In this document: piece after piece, positions 29,366 through 37,901 of the stretch
Layout of the letters: every line of letters starts with the position of its first letter
How positions within the stretch are numbered: position 1 is the first letter of the stretch
Origin: Commensalibacter papalotli (ex Servin-Garciduenas et al. 2014)
GTDB lineage: Bacteria; Pseudomonadota; Alphaproteobacteria; Acetobacterales; Acetobacteraceae
Length of the DNA: 64,000 nt
Assembly (NCBI RefSeq): GCF_000527695.1
Contig: NZ_ATSX01000001.1
Span: 248,001-312,000 of the forward strand
Reading direction: 5' to 3'
Program-made: the position numbers and the translations under genes
Notes under the pieces: generated by a model
The model's database searches: none
Told to the model about the DNA's origin: nothing
What the model saw: the letters and a program-made list of their open reading frames with translations, nothing else

Positions 29366-30817
29366 ATGGCTCAGGATAAAGCGTCTTATCAATATATAGG
29401 GATTGGTATTCAGGCAACTGGAAATCGTCAAGAAAGTGATTCTATGGGAGCGGTTGAAGTTCCAGCAGATCGCTATTGGGGCGCACAAACACAACGTTCT
29501 TTGCACCATTTTAATATTGGTGGTGACGTTATGCCTCGTGAGGTTTACCATGCTTATGGAATCGTTAAAGGGGCAGCAGCCGAAGTAAATGCAGCCGCAG
29601 GACGTTTGGATAAAACGCTTGCTCAAGCAATTGTACAAGCCTCAAAAGAGGCTACAAAAGGTGAGTTAGACGACCATTTTCCTTTGTGCGTATGGCAAAC
29701 TGGATCGGGCACACAGACTAACATGAATGCAAATGAGGTTATTGCTAATCGTGCGATTCAATTATTAGGTGGGCAAATTGGATCTAAAAAGCCAGTCCAT
29801 CCAAATGATCATGTGAATATGGGACAATCTTCTAATGATAGTTTCCCAACGGCAATGCACGTGGCAATGGTTTTGGAATTAGAAAAGAAATTTTTCCCAG
29901 AATTAAATCAATTGGTCAAAGCAATTGAAGCTAAAGCAGAACAATGGTTTGAAGTTGTGAAAATTGGCCGTACACATTTACAAGATGCAGTTCCTTTGAC
30001 TGTTGGGCAAGAATGGTCTGGCTGGGCTTCTCAATTAAAAGATGGTTTACAACGTGTTAAAGAAGCCGAAAGAAGTGTTTTTGAATTGGCCGCTGGTGGC
30101 ACTGCCGTTGGAACAGGAATGAATGCTCCAAAAGGATTTTCTAAAGCCATTGCGGCAAAGATTTCTGAAATTACAGGCCAACCTTTTATTACAGCACCAA
30201 ATAAATTTGCAGCTTTGGGTGGGCTTGATGGTATGGTTGCAGTGATGGCAGCATTACGTGGAATTGCAACGATTTTGATGAAAATAGCTAATGATACGCG
30301 TTGGTTAGCCTCAGGCCCTCGTTGTGGATTGGGTGAGCTTCATCTTCCTGAAAATGAACCGGGTTCTTCTATTATGCCAGGAAAGGTCAATCCTACACAA
30401 TGCGAAGCTATGATTATGGTTTGTACACAAATTATGGGTCTTGATGCTGCTGTTGCAATTGCTGGATCTCAAGGAAACTTACAATTAAACGTGACACGCC
30501 CATTGGTAATCATGAATGCTCTACATGCTTCTCGTTTGTTAACCGATGCAGCCAAAGCTTTCCGTGAGTTCTCTGTTGAAGGAACAACTCTTAATGAAAA
30601 GCGCATTCAACATTATATTGATAACTCATTAATGTTGGTAACTGCATTGGCACCAGTTGTAGGTTATGATGGAGCTGCAAAAATTGCTCATTTGGGAGAT
30701 GTTGAAGGGTTAAGCTTGAAAGAGGCCGCTTTAAAAACAGGTCTTTTGGATGAAAAACAATTTGATGAACATATCAAACCACGCCTTATGGCTGGTGATG
30801 GTGTAGAAGGGGCTTAA
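29366..30817 (+). CDS. fumC: Class II fumarate hydratase
   Basis: Iron-independent TCA-cycle fumarase of 483 residues. The signature GSSIMPGKVNPTQCE contains the catalytic Ser334; the substrate-site regions GSGTQTNMNANEV and GRTHLQDAVPLT are also present. AAAGGA stands before the ATG. It has its own terminator at 30848-30882 and one upstream, so it is monocistronic. Confidence 0.96.
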   Translation: MAQDKASYQYIGIGIQATGNRQESDSMGAVEVPADRYWGAQTQRSLHHFNIGGDVMPREVYHAYGIVKGAAAEVNAAAGRLDKTLAQAIVQASKEATKGELDDHFPLCVWQTGSGTQTNMNANEVIANRAIQLLGGQIGSKKPVHPNDHVNMGQSSNDSFPTAMHVAMVLELEKKFFPELNQLVKAIEAKAEQWFEVVKIGRTHLQDAVPLTVGQEWSGWASQLKDGLQRVKEAERSVFELAAGGTAVGTGMNAPKGFSKAIAAKISEITGQPFITAPNKFAALGGLDGMVAVMAALRGIATILMKIANDTRWLASGPRCGLGELHLPENEPGSSIMPGKVNPTQCEAMIMVCTQIMGLDAAVAIAGSQGNLQLNVTRPLVIMNALHASRLLTDAAKAFREFSVEGTTLNEKRIQHYIDNSLMLVTALAPVVGYDGAAKIAHLGDVEGLSLKEAALKTGLLDEKQFDEHIKPRLMAGDGVEGA

Positions 30818-31224
30818 TACCTTCTTTTTTAAATATTTTCTTTTATTATAAAGTAGTTAATGTATTTGATTAACTACTTTATTTTTTTATTCTACTAAAA
30901 TAATTATTAATTTTTTTTATAATTGATAGTTTTTAAATATTAGTCCCTTTCTTAAAGCGCCAACAACAATTTTATTAGAAAATGAATTGATTTCATTAGT
31001 CTATTTAAAAAAAGGAGGTGCAAATTTTGCTTGGGAACATATTATAAGTATTATTAATATTTAATATGTTGGTTAGTGACGACAAAAACAATATATTATT
31101 ATTTCTGATCGTGTGTTTACTTCATAGGAACAAAAAAACTGTCGATTTTATTAGAACAAAATTGCATCAGTAAAAGTAGAAGATACAAATATTTTATCAT
31201 GAGATGATGGGGAAATACTATTTT
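30818..31224. other. Intergenic region between fumC and parE
   Basis: 407 bases between two convergent genes. It holds the fumC terminator and, at 31012-31020, a perfect Shine-Dalgarno AAGGAGGTG followed 6 bases later by a TTG that opens only six codons. An unsupported 35-codon frame begins at ATG 31066. No RNA gene is recognised. Confidence 0.6.
30848..30882 (+). terminator. Rho-independent terminator after fumC
   Basis: Perfect 14-bp stem ATAAAGTAGTTAAT / ATTAACTACTTTAT with a 7-base loop, followed by a T-rich run, 31 bases after the fumC stop. Confidence 0.88.
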
Positions 31225-33228
31225 TCAAATATCTAAAGAGTCCACTGTGCCAGCATGTTCTTGTATAAATTGAAAACGCATTTCGGATTTTTTCCCCATG
31301 AGATTAGAAACACGTTCTTCGGTAAAATCCTTATCTTCATAAGGAATAGTGACCTTTAATAAAGTTCTATGCTTAGGGTCCATGGTTGTTTCTTTAAGGT
31401 CTTTTGGAGGCATTTCACCTAGACCTTTAAAGCGTGAAACCTCTACTTTACCACGACCTTGACTGAGCTTATTTTGCTTTTTATCTTTATCTTTATCATC
31501 CATAGCATAAATACTTTTTTCACCCTGGGTCAATCGATAAAGAGGTGGTTGAGCCAGATAAAGTTTTCCTTGGTTTATGAGTTCAGGTAATTCTTGGTAG
31601 AAAAAAGTCATTAGAAGAGATGCAATATGTGCACCATCAACATCAGCGTCAGTCATAATAATGATGCGACCATAGCGTAATTTTTCGATATTAAAATACG
31701 ATCCAATTCCACATCCTAGCGCCTCAATTAGATCTTTTAACTCTTGGTTATTATTCAGTTTTTGATTGGATGCGCTGGCTACGTTCAGAATTTTTCCACG
31801 TAAAGGTAAAATTGCTTGTGTCTCACGGTTACGCGCTTGCTTTGCAGAGCCACCAGCAGAATCACCTTCTACAATAAATATTTCTGTAACAGCTGCATTC
31901 TCTTTGGTACAGTCAGTTAATTTACCAGGAAGGCGTAACCGTCTTGTAGCGCTCTTTCGAGGAGTGTCTCTAGCTTCTTTGCGACGTAAACGTTCTTCCG
32001 CTTTTTCTAAAATTGCAAGGAATAATGTATCTGCTTGGCTTGGGTCTGCAGCTAACCAATGGTCTAGACGGTCTCGTAAAGCGGTTTCGACAAGTTTGAT
32101 TGTTTCTTTGGAGCTGAGTTTTTCTTTAGTTTGTCCTTGGAATTCTGGGTCGCGAATAAAAACAGATAGTTTAGCTGCTAATGAACCTAGGACATCATCT
32201 CCTGTAATAATTGATGTACGTTTATTAGAGCGTTGATCCCCCCATGTTTTGATGCCTTTAAGTAAAGCATTTTTAAAGCCTTGCTCATGAGTTCCCCCAA
32301 GAGGTGTAGGGATAGTGTTACAAAAAGAGCTTAGCGAAGAATCACCTTTTGTAAGCCAAGCAATAGACCATTCAATACGGCCTGTATCTTTGCCTTGTGC
32401 ATCCGTTGGTAAAGCAACATCGCCCGACCAAATAGGGCAGATTAAATTATTTAGGTCTATTTCTTCCCTTAAGCTGTCCTCTAAACCATTAGGAAAATGC
32501 AGTGTTGCCTGTGCAGGAACGTCACTGCCTTTAAGAAGGGATTCGTCACATGACCAACGAATGGTAACCCCTTTGAATAAGAATGCCTTAGCACGGCAAA
32601 GCTTAAAAAGTTGTTTAGGTGAAAAGTTAATATCGCCAAATATTTCTGTATCAGGGATAAAGCTGATTTGAGTCCCACGGCGATTTTGTACAACACCTAT
32701 TTTTGTTAAAACAGAAGTTGGATTACCACGGCTATAGGTTTGTTGCCAAAGGATTTTATCTCTGGCAATCTCGACCTCCATCCACGAAGATAGAGCATTA
32801 ACAACTGAGGAACCAACGCCATGTAATCCGCCAGCTGTGTTATAAATTTTATTAGAAAATTTTCCACCTGCATGTAAAGTTGTAAGGATAACTTCTAATG
32901 CAGATTTATCTTTATATTTTGGATGAGGATCAACGGGAATCCCACGACCATTATCTCGAATAGTTAATTTATTACCAATATCTAAACTGATTTGAATAAT
33001 ACTTGCAAATCCACCAACAGCTTCGTCCATGGAGTTGTCAAGGATTTCTGAGGCCATATGATGATATGCTGCCTCATCAGTACCACCAATATACATACCA
33101 GGTCGTCTGCGAACCGGCTCAAGCCCTTCTAAAACCTCAATATCTTTTGCATTATAATCACTAGAGATCGAAATAGAGGGCTGTTCTATGGATGGTTTGG
33201 AGTTATCAGAAGAAAATAAATCACTCAT
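31225..33228 (-). CDS. parE: DNA topoisomerase IV subunit B
   Basis: ATPase subunit of the decatenating type II topoisomerase, 667 residues. The GHKL motifs EILDNSMDEA, DNGRGIP and GLHGVGSSVVNAL are visible, then the TOPRIM block FIVEGDSAGGSAKQ with DADVDGAHI. ParE rather than GyrB is supported by LEGLEPVRRRPGMYIGGTD and by the length. parC is not in the window. It runs convergently to fumC. Confidence 0.93.
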   Translation of the reverse strand: MSDLFSSDNSKPSIEQPSISISSDYNAKDIEVLEGLEPVRRRPGMYIGGTDEAAYHHMASEILDNSMDEAVGGFASIIQISLDIGNKLTIRDNGRGIPVDPHPKYKDKSALEVILTTLHAGGKFSNKIYNTAGGLHGVGSSVVNALSSWMEVEIARDKILWQQTYSRGNPTSVLTKIGVVQNRRGTQISFIPDTEIFGDINFSPKQLFKLCRAKAFLFKGVTIRWSCDESLLKGSDVPAQATLHFPNGLEDSLREEIDLNNLICPIWSGDVALPTDAQGKDTGRIEWSIAWLTKGDSSLSSFCNTIPTPLGGTHEQGFKNALLKGIKTWGDQRSNKRTSIITGDDVLGSLAAKLSVFIRDPEFQGQTKEKLSSKETIKLVETALRDRLDHWLAADPSQADTLFLAILEKAEERLRRKEARDTPRKSATRRLRLPGKLTDCTKENAAVTEIFIVEGDSAGGSAKQARNRETQAILPLRGKILNVASASNQKLNNNQELKDLIEALGCGIGSYFNIEKLRYGRIIIMTDADVDGAHIASLLMTFFYQELPELINQGKLYLAQPPLYRLTQGEKSIYAMDDKDKDKKQNKLSQGRGKVEVSRFKGLGEMPPKDLKETTMDPKHRTLLKVTIPYEDKDFTEERVSNLMGKKSEMRFQFIQEHAGTVDSLDI

Positions 33229-33293
33229 ATTAGGACTGTTCCCACGAAAGGTACAATTTCATAAATTATTTTCTTCATATCTCTCAATCTATA

Positions 33294-33839
33294 TTATTTT
33301 TTGCTAGTTTTTTTTGTATGGCGTACTGTGCTTTTTTTGCTCGTTCTTGCTTTGCTTTTTGAAGAAGGCGCATCACAGACTTCAATTGAAGTTGGTTGCA
33401 TAATATCTTTGGCATCAGCATATTGAGATAAATCTGTTGCTGTTTTTAAAGGTTTAATCTCGTCGAACATGCTCATTCTTTGTAAACAGAAAATTGTTCC
33501 TGCTTTTAACCCTTGAGAAGATTGAACATTTGCCAATTGCGTAATATAATCGTCTTGTGCCTTTTGAGCACCTTTGCCGTAAGTAGTACGGAAATGACGT
33601 TTTAATTTAGATTCTTCTTCATTAACAATAGAACCAAATTGTTTAATAAATCCGTTATATTGGTCTTGTGCTTTACAAGAAAGGGCTGTGACCATAAGTT
33701 CACTTTTTAAGCCTTCGATATTAAAAGCATCGCGAGCAACAGACGTTCGGCAAGCTGCATTTGCAACATTAACCTGACCCAAAGTAAGGCCGCTAAGAAT
33801 AAACCCAGAAAGAGCAAGACGTTTAATTGAAAAAGACAT
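33294..33839 (-). CDS. Secreted protein with Lys/Arg-rich C-terminal tail, unknown function
   Basis: 181 residues. A clear Sec signal peptide ends at NVANA, leaving mature sequence that starts ACRTSV. The central part is helical and contains several Cys residues (SCKAQD, FCLQRM, EVCDAP). The last 25 residues are almost entirely Lys, Arg, Ser and Thr. GGAG precedes the ATG. It lies divergent from the lipoprotein at 34279, whose tail is similar. I do not recognise the family. Confidence 0.6.
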   Translation of the reverse strand: MSFSIKRLALSGFILSGLTLGQVNVANAACRTSVARDAFNIEGLKSELMVTALSCKAQDQYNGFIKQFGSIVNEEESKLKRHFRTTYGKGAQKAQDDYITQLANVQSSQGLKAGTIFCLQRMSMFDEIKPLKTATDLSQYADAKDIMQPTSIEVCDAPSSKSKARTSKKSTVRHTKKTSKK

Positions 33840-34170
33840 TCAATTCTCCAAATCAGGAAAGGGTAAATGATTATAAGAATATATCAAATGAATATAAAAT
33901 AACCGATTCGATAATTTTTTTCAGCTATTTTTATTTTCTTAGCAACTCAAATCTGTATCAGTTCATATGATTTGCCTTTTCGATATAGCAGGTATTTGGT
34001 ATAATGCAATAGTTTATTGTCCATTATTAACTTATCATGTGGGATAAAAAATCATTGTTTTATCTTCTATAAGTGATAAAGATAATTTTAATTTTCTAAA
34101 ATTATATAAATATATTTTGTTTAAGTAATATGTATTGTGTAAATGAAATATTGAGTATGCTTTGGGCTGT

Positions 34171-34199
34171 TTGGATGTAGATCAAACATTTTATATAAT
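34171..34199 (+). promoter_or_regulatory. Candidate sigma-70 promoter
   Basis: TTGGAT and a perfect TATAAT separated by 17 bases, 80 bases before the GTG start at 34279. The -35 box matches the consensus only in its first three bases. Confidence 0.4.
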
Positions 34200-34236
34200 T
34201 TATGTTATAAGTGAATGGTTTGCTTAATAATCATAA

Positions 34237-34257
34237 AACGAAAAATGGTTTTTCGTT
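34237..34257 (+). other. 5'-leader hairpin
   Basis: Perfect 9-bp stem AACGAAAAA / TTTTTCGTT with loop TGG, lying between the candidate promoter and the ribosome site GGGGG of the 34279 gene. No T run follows, so it is not a terminator. It could be an operator or a transcript-stabilising structure. Confidence 0.5.
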
Positions 34258-34278
34258 GAATGCAATGGGGGCTAATAA

Positions 34279-34833
34279 GTGCGTCTTCAATTATCTTTAG
34301 TTTTGGTTGGTTTGGGTTTTGCTCTAACTGCATGTCAACATAATAATCTTACTTCTGTTGATAGTGAGGTAAATAACCCTTTTAAATACGACAAACGTTC
34401 TGCAGTATGTACAGTAACACCAATTGTCAAAGAAAAAGATGGTAGTTGGAAAACAACCATGGCTGTGCGTAGTGATGATGGTCAATGCCAATTTGTGGTA
34501 AATGATCCAGATTCAAAAGGTGCATTTCCCTCTTTTGGGATGACCGCTACACCAACAAATGGTAAAACATTTTTGTATAATTATGATAATCGCACTTATG
34601 TGCGTTATACACCAACAATGGCATATGCAGGTTCAGATAAATTTACTGTTAATCTGATTCATAAAGATGGAACATTAAAAACACCATTATCTGTTGATGT
34701 TACTGTTGATAACACGGGTGTACAAGTGCCTAAACCTGCTGTAGCAGCACCTGTAAGTAGAACAACAAGCAAAACGAAAGCAACCAAAAGTCGCAAAAAA
34801 ACGGCTCGTCATTCTACTGTTAAGAAAAATTAG
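34279..34833 (+). CDS. Putative lipoprotein with Lys-rich tail, unknown function
   Basis: 184 residues from a GTG start preceded by GGGGG 7 bases upstream. A signal peptide ends in the lipobox LTAC. The mature domain has two Cys (AVCTVTP, GQCQFV) and beta-rich sequence with the pattern YVRYTPTMAYAGSDKF, reminiscent of a bacterial immunoglobulin-like or cadherin-like repeat. The last 25 residues are Lys-, Arg-, Ser- and Thr-rich. The gene ends at the bidirectional hairpin at 34855-34890. Function unknown. Confidence 0.6.
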   Translation: MRLQLSLVLVGLGFALTACQHNNLTSVDSEVNNPFKYDKRSAVCTVTPIVKEKDGSWKTTMAVRSDDGQCQFVVNDPDSKGAFPSFGMTATPTNGKTFLYNYDNRTYVRYTPTMAYAGSDKFTVNLIHKDGTLKTPLSVDVTVDNTGVQVPKPAVAAPVSRTTSKTKATKSRKKTARHSTVKKN

Positions 34834-34854
34834 TTTTTTTAATAAATCAAACTT

Positions 34855-34890
34855 AAATAAATATGAAGTTATAGAACTTCATATTTATTT
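34855..34890. terminator. Bidirectional Rho-independent terminator
   Basis: Perfect 16-bp stem AAATAAATATGAAGTT / AACTTCATATTTATTT with a 4-base loop, flanked by A and T runs, exactly between the convergent lipoprotein and Rrf2 genes. It abuts the Rrf2 stop. Confidence 0.88.
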
Positions 34891-35340
34891 TTATATTGTG
34901 AAATAAATCGGATTAGGGCGAGGCCGCTTCATTCCTTTTTCCTCTGCATTTTTTATTAAGTCTTGCAGCGTAATTTTCGACGTATCTTTTAATATTTTAT
35001 GATCTGTTTCTTCCCAAAAAGGTTTAACCACTTGTTGGTATAATGGAGACAGAATTTCTGTATATTTTTCTTTTTCCTGTACTGAAATTGCTTGAATGAT
35101 GTTCGCAATTGTAATCAGCCGTTTGGGCTTACCTAAATGATATCCTCCATGAGGGCCTCTGGTGCTTTCTAAAATCGATGCTTTTGAGAGCAGTTGTAAT
35201 AGGGGTTCAATACTTCTTTTAGGTAAATTGGTTCGTGTAGAAATATCTGCAGCACTGACCGTGTTATTACGACTGGAATAAAATGCAATATCTGTTACGA
35301 TTAAAATAGCAATAATTGCACGATCTTGTCTTAAAATCAT
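34891..35340 (-). CDS. Rrf2-family transcriptional regulator
   Basis: 149-residue winged-helix protein. The helix-turn-helix region (SAADISTRTNLPKRSIEPLLQLL) and wing with GPHGGYHLGKP are typical of Rrf2. It contains no Cys, so unlike IscR or NsrR it cannot hold an Fe-S cluster and is closer to the CymR type, which senses cysteine status through cysteine synthase. It is divergent from cysK, its likely target. Inference: it represses cysteine synthesis. Confidence 0.85.
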   Translation of the reverse strand: MILRQDRAIIAILIVTDIAFYSSRNNTVSAADISTRTNLPKRSIEPLLQLLSKASILESTRGPHGGYHLGKPKRLITIANIIQAISVQEKEKYTEILSPLYQQVVKPFWEETDHKILKDTSKITLQDLIKNAEEKGMKRPRPNPIYFTI

Positions 35341-35407
35341 AAAAATTGTCCACCCTCAGGTTCTTTGTGTAAATAATAAATTTATTTGTGTTATAAAAAT
35401 ATATACA

Positions 35408-35452
35408 ATCTATAGTAAGATAAAAAATAGGGTTATTCTATAGGAAATAATT
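35408..35452. promoter_or_regulatory. Candidate Rrf2/CymR-type operator region
   Basis: Two similar elements occur in direct orientation, both containing CTATAG (35410-35415 and 35438-35443) followed by an A-rich stretch ending in AT; the second forms an imperfect inverted repeat TTATT...AATAA. They lie between the divergent regulator and cysK starts. Inference from position and repetition. Confidence 0.3.
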
Positions 35453-35512
35453 TATTTACAACAAATTATAGTAAAATATTTTTTAATAAATTAAAAAAAG
35501 GAACAAAGTCAA

Positions 35513-36496
35513 ATGGTTGATGCCCAAAATAATAATTTTGGTTTCTCTGAACCAAGAGGTAAAATTTATAACTCATTGATCGAAACCATCGGAGGAACTC
35601 CTTTGGTAAGACCTTCTAATCTTTTGAGAAAAGAGCAGGTTTCCGCAGATATTTTGCTAAAATTAGAGTGTTTTAACCCTTTGGCATCTGTAAAGGATCG
35701 TTTGGCAACAGCCATGGTTTTACAGGCAGAGGCAGATGGATTAATTAGTCCTCAGAAAAGTATTTTAGTTGAGCCTACATCTGGAAATACTGGGATTGGT
35801 TTGGCTTTTGTAGCAGCAGCAAGAGGGTATCGGTTAATTGTAACGATGCCTGAAAAAGCTTCTATAGAACGTAGAAAAATGATGCGTTTTTTAGACGCAC
35901 AACTTGAACTTACACCTGGGCACTTAGGAATGGCTGGTGCGATTGCTCGTGCAGAAGAGATTGTAAAAACCACCGAAAATGCGTGGATGCCAAAACAGTT
36001 TGAAAATCCAGTAAACGCGGTTGTTCACGAGTTAACAACAGCCGAGGAAATCTGGCAAGATACTGCGGGTAAGGTTGATATTGTTGTTGCTGGTATTGGA
36101 ACTGGCGGGACAGTAACAGGGATTGCTAAAGGATTAAAAAAGCATAATTCAAATATAGAGATTTATGGAATAGAGCCAGCTGAAAGTGCTGTGTTGAATG
36201 GTGAAGAACCTGGTCCTCATGGTATTCAAGGGATCGGTGCTGGATTTAGACCAAAAGTTTTAGAAACAGACTTAATTAAGCAAATTTTAATGGTATCTGA
36301 AAATGATGCATTGTCAGCTTCACGCAGGCTTGCAAGTCTAGATGGAATTCCTGTAGGAATCTCATCAGGTGCGGCTTTGCATGCAAGTTTATTGTTAGCA
36401 TCACGCCCTGAAAATAAAGGAAAAATGATTGTTGCTATTGCACCATCTTTTGCAGAGCGTTATTTATCAACACCACTATTTAATGGTTTAGGATAA
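35513..36496 (+). CDS. cysK: Cysteine synthase A (O-acetylserine sulfhydrylase)
   Basis: PLP enzyme converting O-acetylserine and sulfide to cysteine, 327 residues. The PLP lysine is Lys61 (PLASVKDRLA); the phosphate loop VEPTSGNTGIG and the GTGGTVTGIAKGL region are present. AAAGGA precedes the ATG. It is divergent from an Rrf2 regulator and ends at a strong terminator. Confidence 0.94.
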   Translation: MVDAQNNNFGFSEPRGKIYNSLIETIGGTPLVRPSNLLRKEQVSADILLKLECFNPLASVKDRLATAMVLQAEADGLISPQKSILVEPTSGNTGIGLAFVAAARGYRLIVTMPEKASIERRKMMRFLDAQLELTPGHLGMAGAIARAEEIVKTTENAWMPKQFENPVNAVVHELTTAEEIWQDTAGKVDIVVAGIGTGGTVTGIAKGLKKHNSNIEIYGIEPAESAVLNGEEPGPHGIQGIGAGFRPKVLETDLIKQILMVSENDALSASRRLASLDGIPVGISSGAALHASLLLASRPENKGKMIVAIAPSFAERYLSTPLFNGLG

Positions 36497-36520
36497 GTTA
36501 CAACTTTATTATAGAAAAAT

Positions 36521-36551
36521 AAAAAAAGCGGGAAATAATCCCGCTTTTTTT
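36521..36551 (+). terminator. Rho-independent terminator after cysK
   Basis: GCGGGA / TCCCGC stem extended by A and T runs on either side, with a 5-base loop. It is 25 bases after the cysK stop and also faces the end of the OmpA-family gene at 36566, so it may serve both. Confidence 0.92.
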
Positions 36552-36565
36552 GAATTATTTATATA

Positions 36566-37717
36566 TTAACGTAATATAATTTCTACACGACGATTTTGCG
36601 CTTCACGAACATTTGGTCCTGTAGGAACTAATGGATTTTCAGATCCATAGCCGTGGATATCAATATTACTTGCTGGGACACCATTTTTAATCAATTCAGC
36701 TTTGATGGTGCGAGCTCTTTTTAAAGAAAGTGCTACATTGTAGCGTTTTCCTTGTGCGTTAGGTGCAGCAGAAGAGTCAGTATATCCATCTGCTTCAATA
36801 CGTGTGCTGTGCACGCTGTTATATGCCTGCGCAGCTTCTTTGACGATAGAAATTGAACGATCGTTTAGAGCGTAACTATCCCAAGCAAAAAAGACTAAAT
36901 ATGTACGAGATTTTCTTGATTGAGGAACTGTCGGTGCTGCCTCTACAGGTGTCGTTGGAGGAGGAGCAGGGTTGAATTCGTATCTTAACCCCAATAAAAT
37001 TGAGTGGTTAAAGTAAGTAGTTGTGTCTCTGTTTCCTCGAGCTTGGCTATAGGCATGGGTTGTATTATACCCACCTTGTGTTCCCCAAACATCAGCTGTA
37101 TGACTTTGTGGGCCTAACATCGTCCAAAAGCGATATTCTGTTGTAAACGACAATCCAACAACCCAAGGGGTTGGAAAAGACAGACCACCAATTGCTTGAT
37201 ATGAGAAATTCCCAAAAGTTCCACCTAGATGCTCTGTTAGACGATTATCAGATGTGCGTAATCTAACGCCATTCATTGATGACCAGCCATAACCAATACC
37301 AGCACCGAAATAAGGGAAAATATAGGGGCTTCCAACATCCATATCAAAAAGTGCATTTGCCATAAAACCGTAAGTTTGTTGGCGACCTTGCCCCCAAGCT
37401 TTATATGATCCTAGATTTTGATATTTTAATGGATTATTTCGATAGTTTCCTTCGACTTCAACTCTGAAGCCATTTCCTAACCCGTAACCAAGACTGGTAA
37501 CAGCAGTAGCACCAGGAGTATATTTATCTCTACCTCCAGGCATAAACTTGTTTAATCGAACAACTTGATCCTGATTAAAACTCACGCCACCTGCACCAGT
37601 AACATATATTCCTTGAACAGGTTGCGCTTTAGCTGTGGATGCTAAGAACGATGTTACACAAAAAGATGCTGAAAGGCTGAATAGTGATGTCATTAATAGA
37701 CGAAAGCGAAAGTTCAT
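36566..37717 (-). CDS. OmpA-family outer-membrane protein
   Basis: 383 residues from the ATG at 37717, where AAAGG lies 5 bases upstream; earlier in-frame starts would precede a proper signal peptide with unrelated sequence. The signal peptide ends STAKAQ. Residues up to about 250 form an OmpA-like eight-strand barrel (GFRVEVEGNYR, PYFGAGIGYGWS, FTTEYRFW). After a Pro-rich linker comes the peptidoglycan-binding OmpA domain: YLVFFAWDSYALN, ADGYTDSSA, RAxxI and NRRVEI near the end. It anchors the outer membrane to the wall. Confidence 0.9.
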   Translation of the reverse strand: MNFRFRLLMTSLFSLSASFCVTSFLASTAKAQPVQGIYVTGAGGVSFNQDQVVRLNKFMPGGRDKYTPGATAVTSLGYGLGNGFRVEVEGNYRNNPLKYQNLGSYKAWGQGRQQTYGFMANALFDMDVGSPYIFPYFGAGIGYGWSSMNGVRLRTSDNRLTEHLGGTFGNFSYQAIGGLSFPTPWVVGLSFTTEYRFWTMLGPQSHTADVWGTQGGYNTTHAYSQARGNRDTTTYFNHSILLGLRYEFNPAPPPTTPVEAAPTVPQSRKSRTYLVFFAWDSYALNDRSISIVKEAAQAYNSVHSTRIEADGYTDSSAAPNAQGKRYNVALSLKRARTIKAELIKNGVPASNIDIHGYGSENPLVPTGPNVREAQNRRVEIILR

Positions 37718-37901
37718 CTTAACCTTTAAACTCCTGTTTAGTGTAACGGCTGTTGCGTTATGATCAATATACTGATTGGAAATAGCGTGTTTTTTCATAA
37801 GAAAGAAGTAAAAAATCGATTTTTTAATAAAAAGTTTTCTTTTTGTCATACAAACATCACATATTTATACAAATTGCTGGATATGATTTTTAAATTTACG
37901 A

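Larger units (their letters stand above)
33840..34278. other. Divergent intergenic region between two envelope-protein genes
   Basis: 439 AT-rich bases between divergent starts. It contains a candidate promoter for the plus-strand gene (34171-34199) and a perfect leader hairpin (34237-34257). The portion upstream of the minus-strand gene has no clear motif beyond its GGAG ribosome site. Confidence 0.6.

Noticed and set aside
31066-31173. 35-codon frame from ATG between fumC and parE
   Set aside because: No ribosome site before the ATG and no recognisable sequence.
31766-32236. 156-codon open frame on the plus strand opposite parE
   Set aside because: Lies entirely inside the well-supported parE gene on the other strand, with Arg/Ser-rich composition typical of an antisense shadow and no ribosome site.
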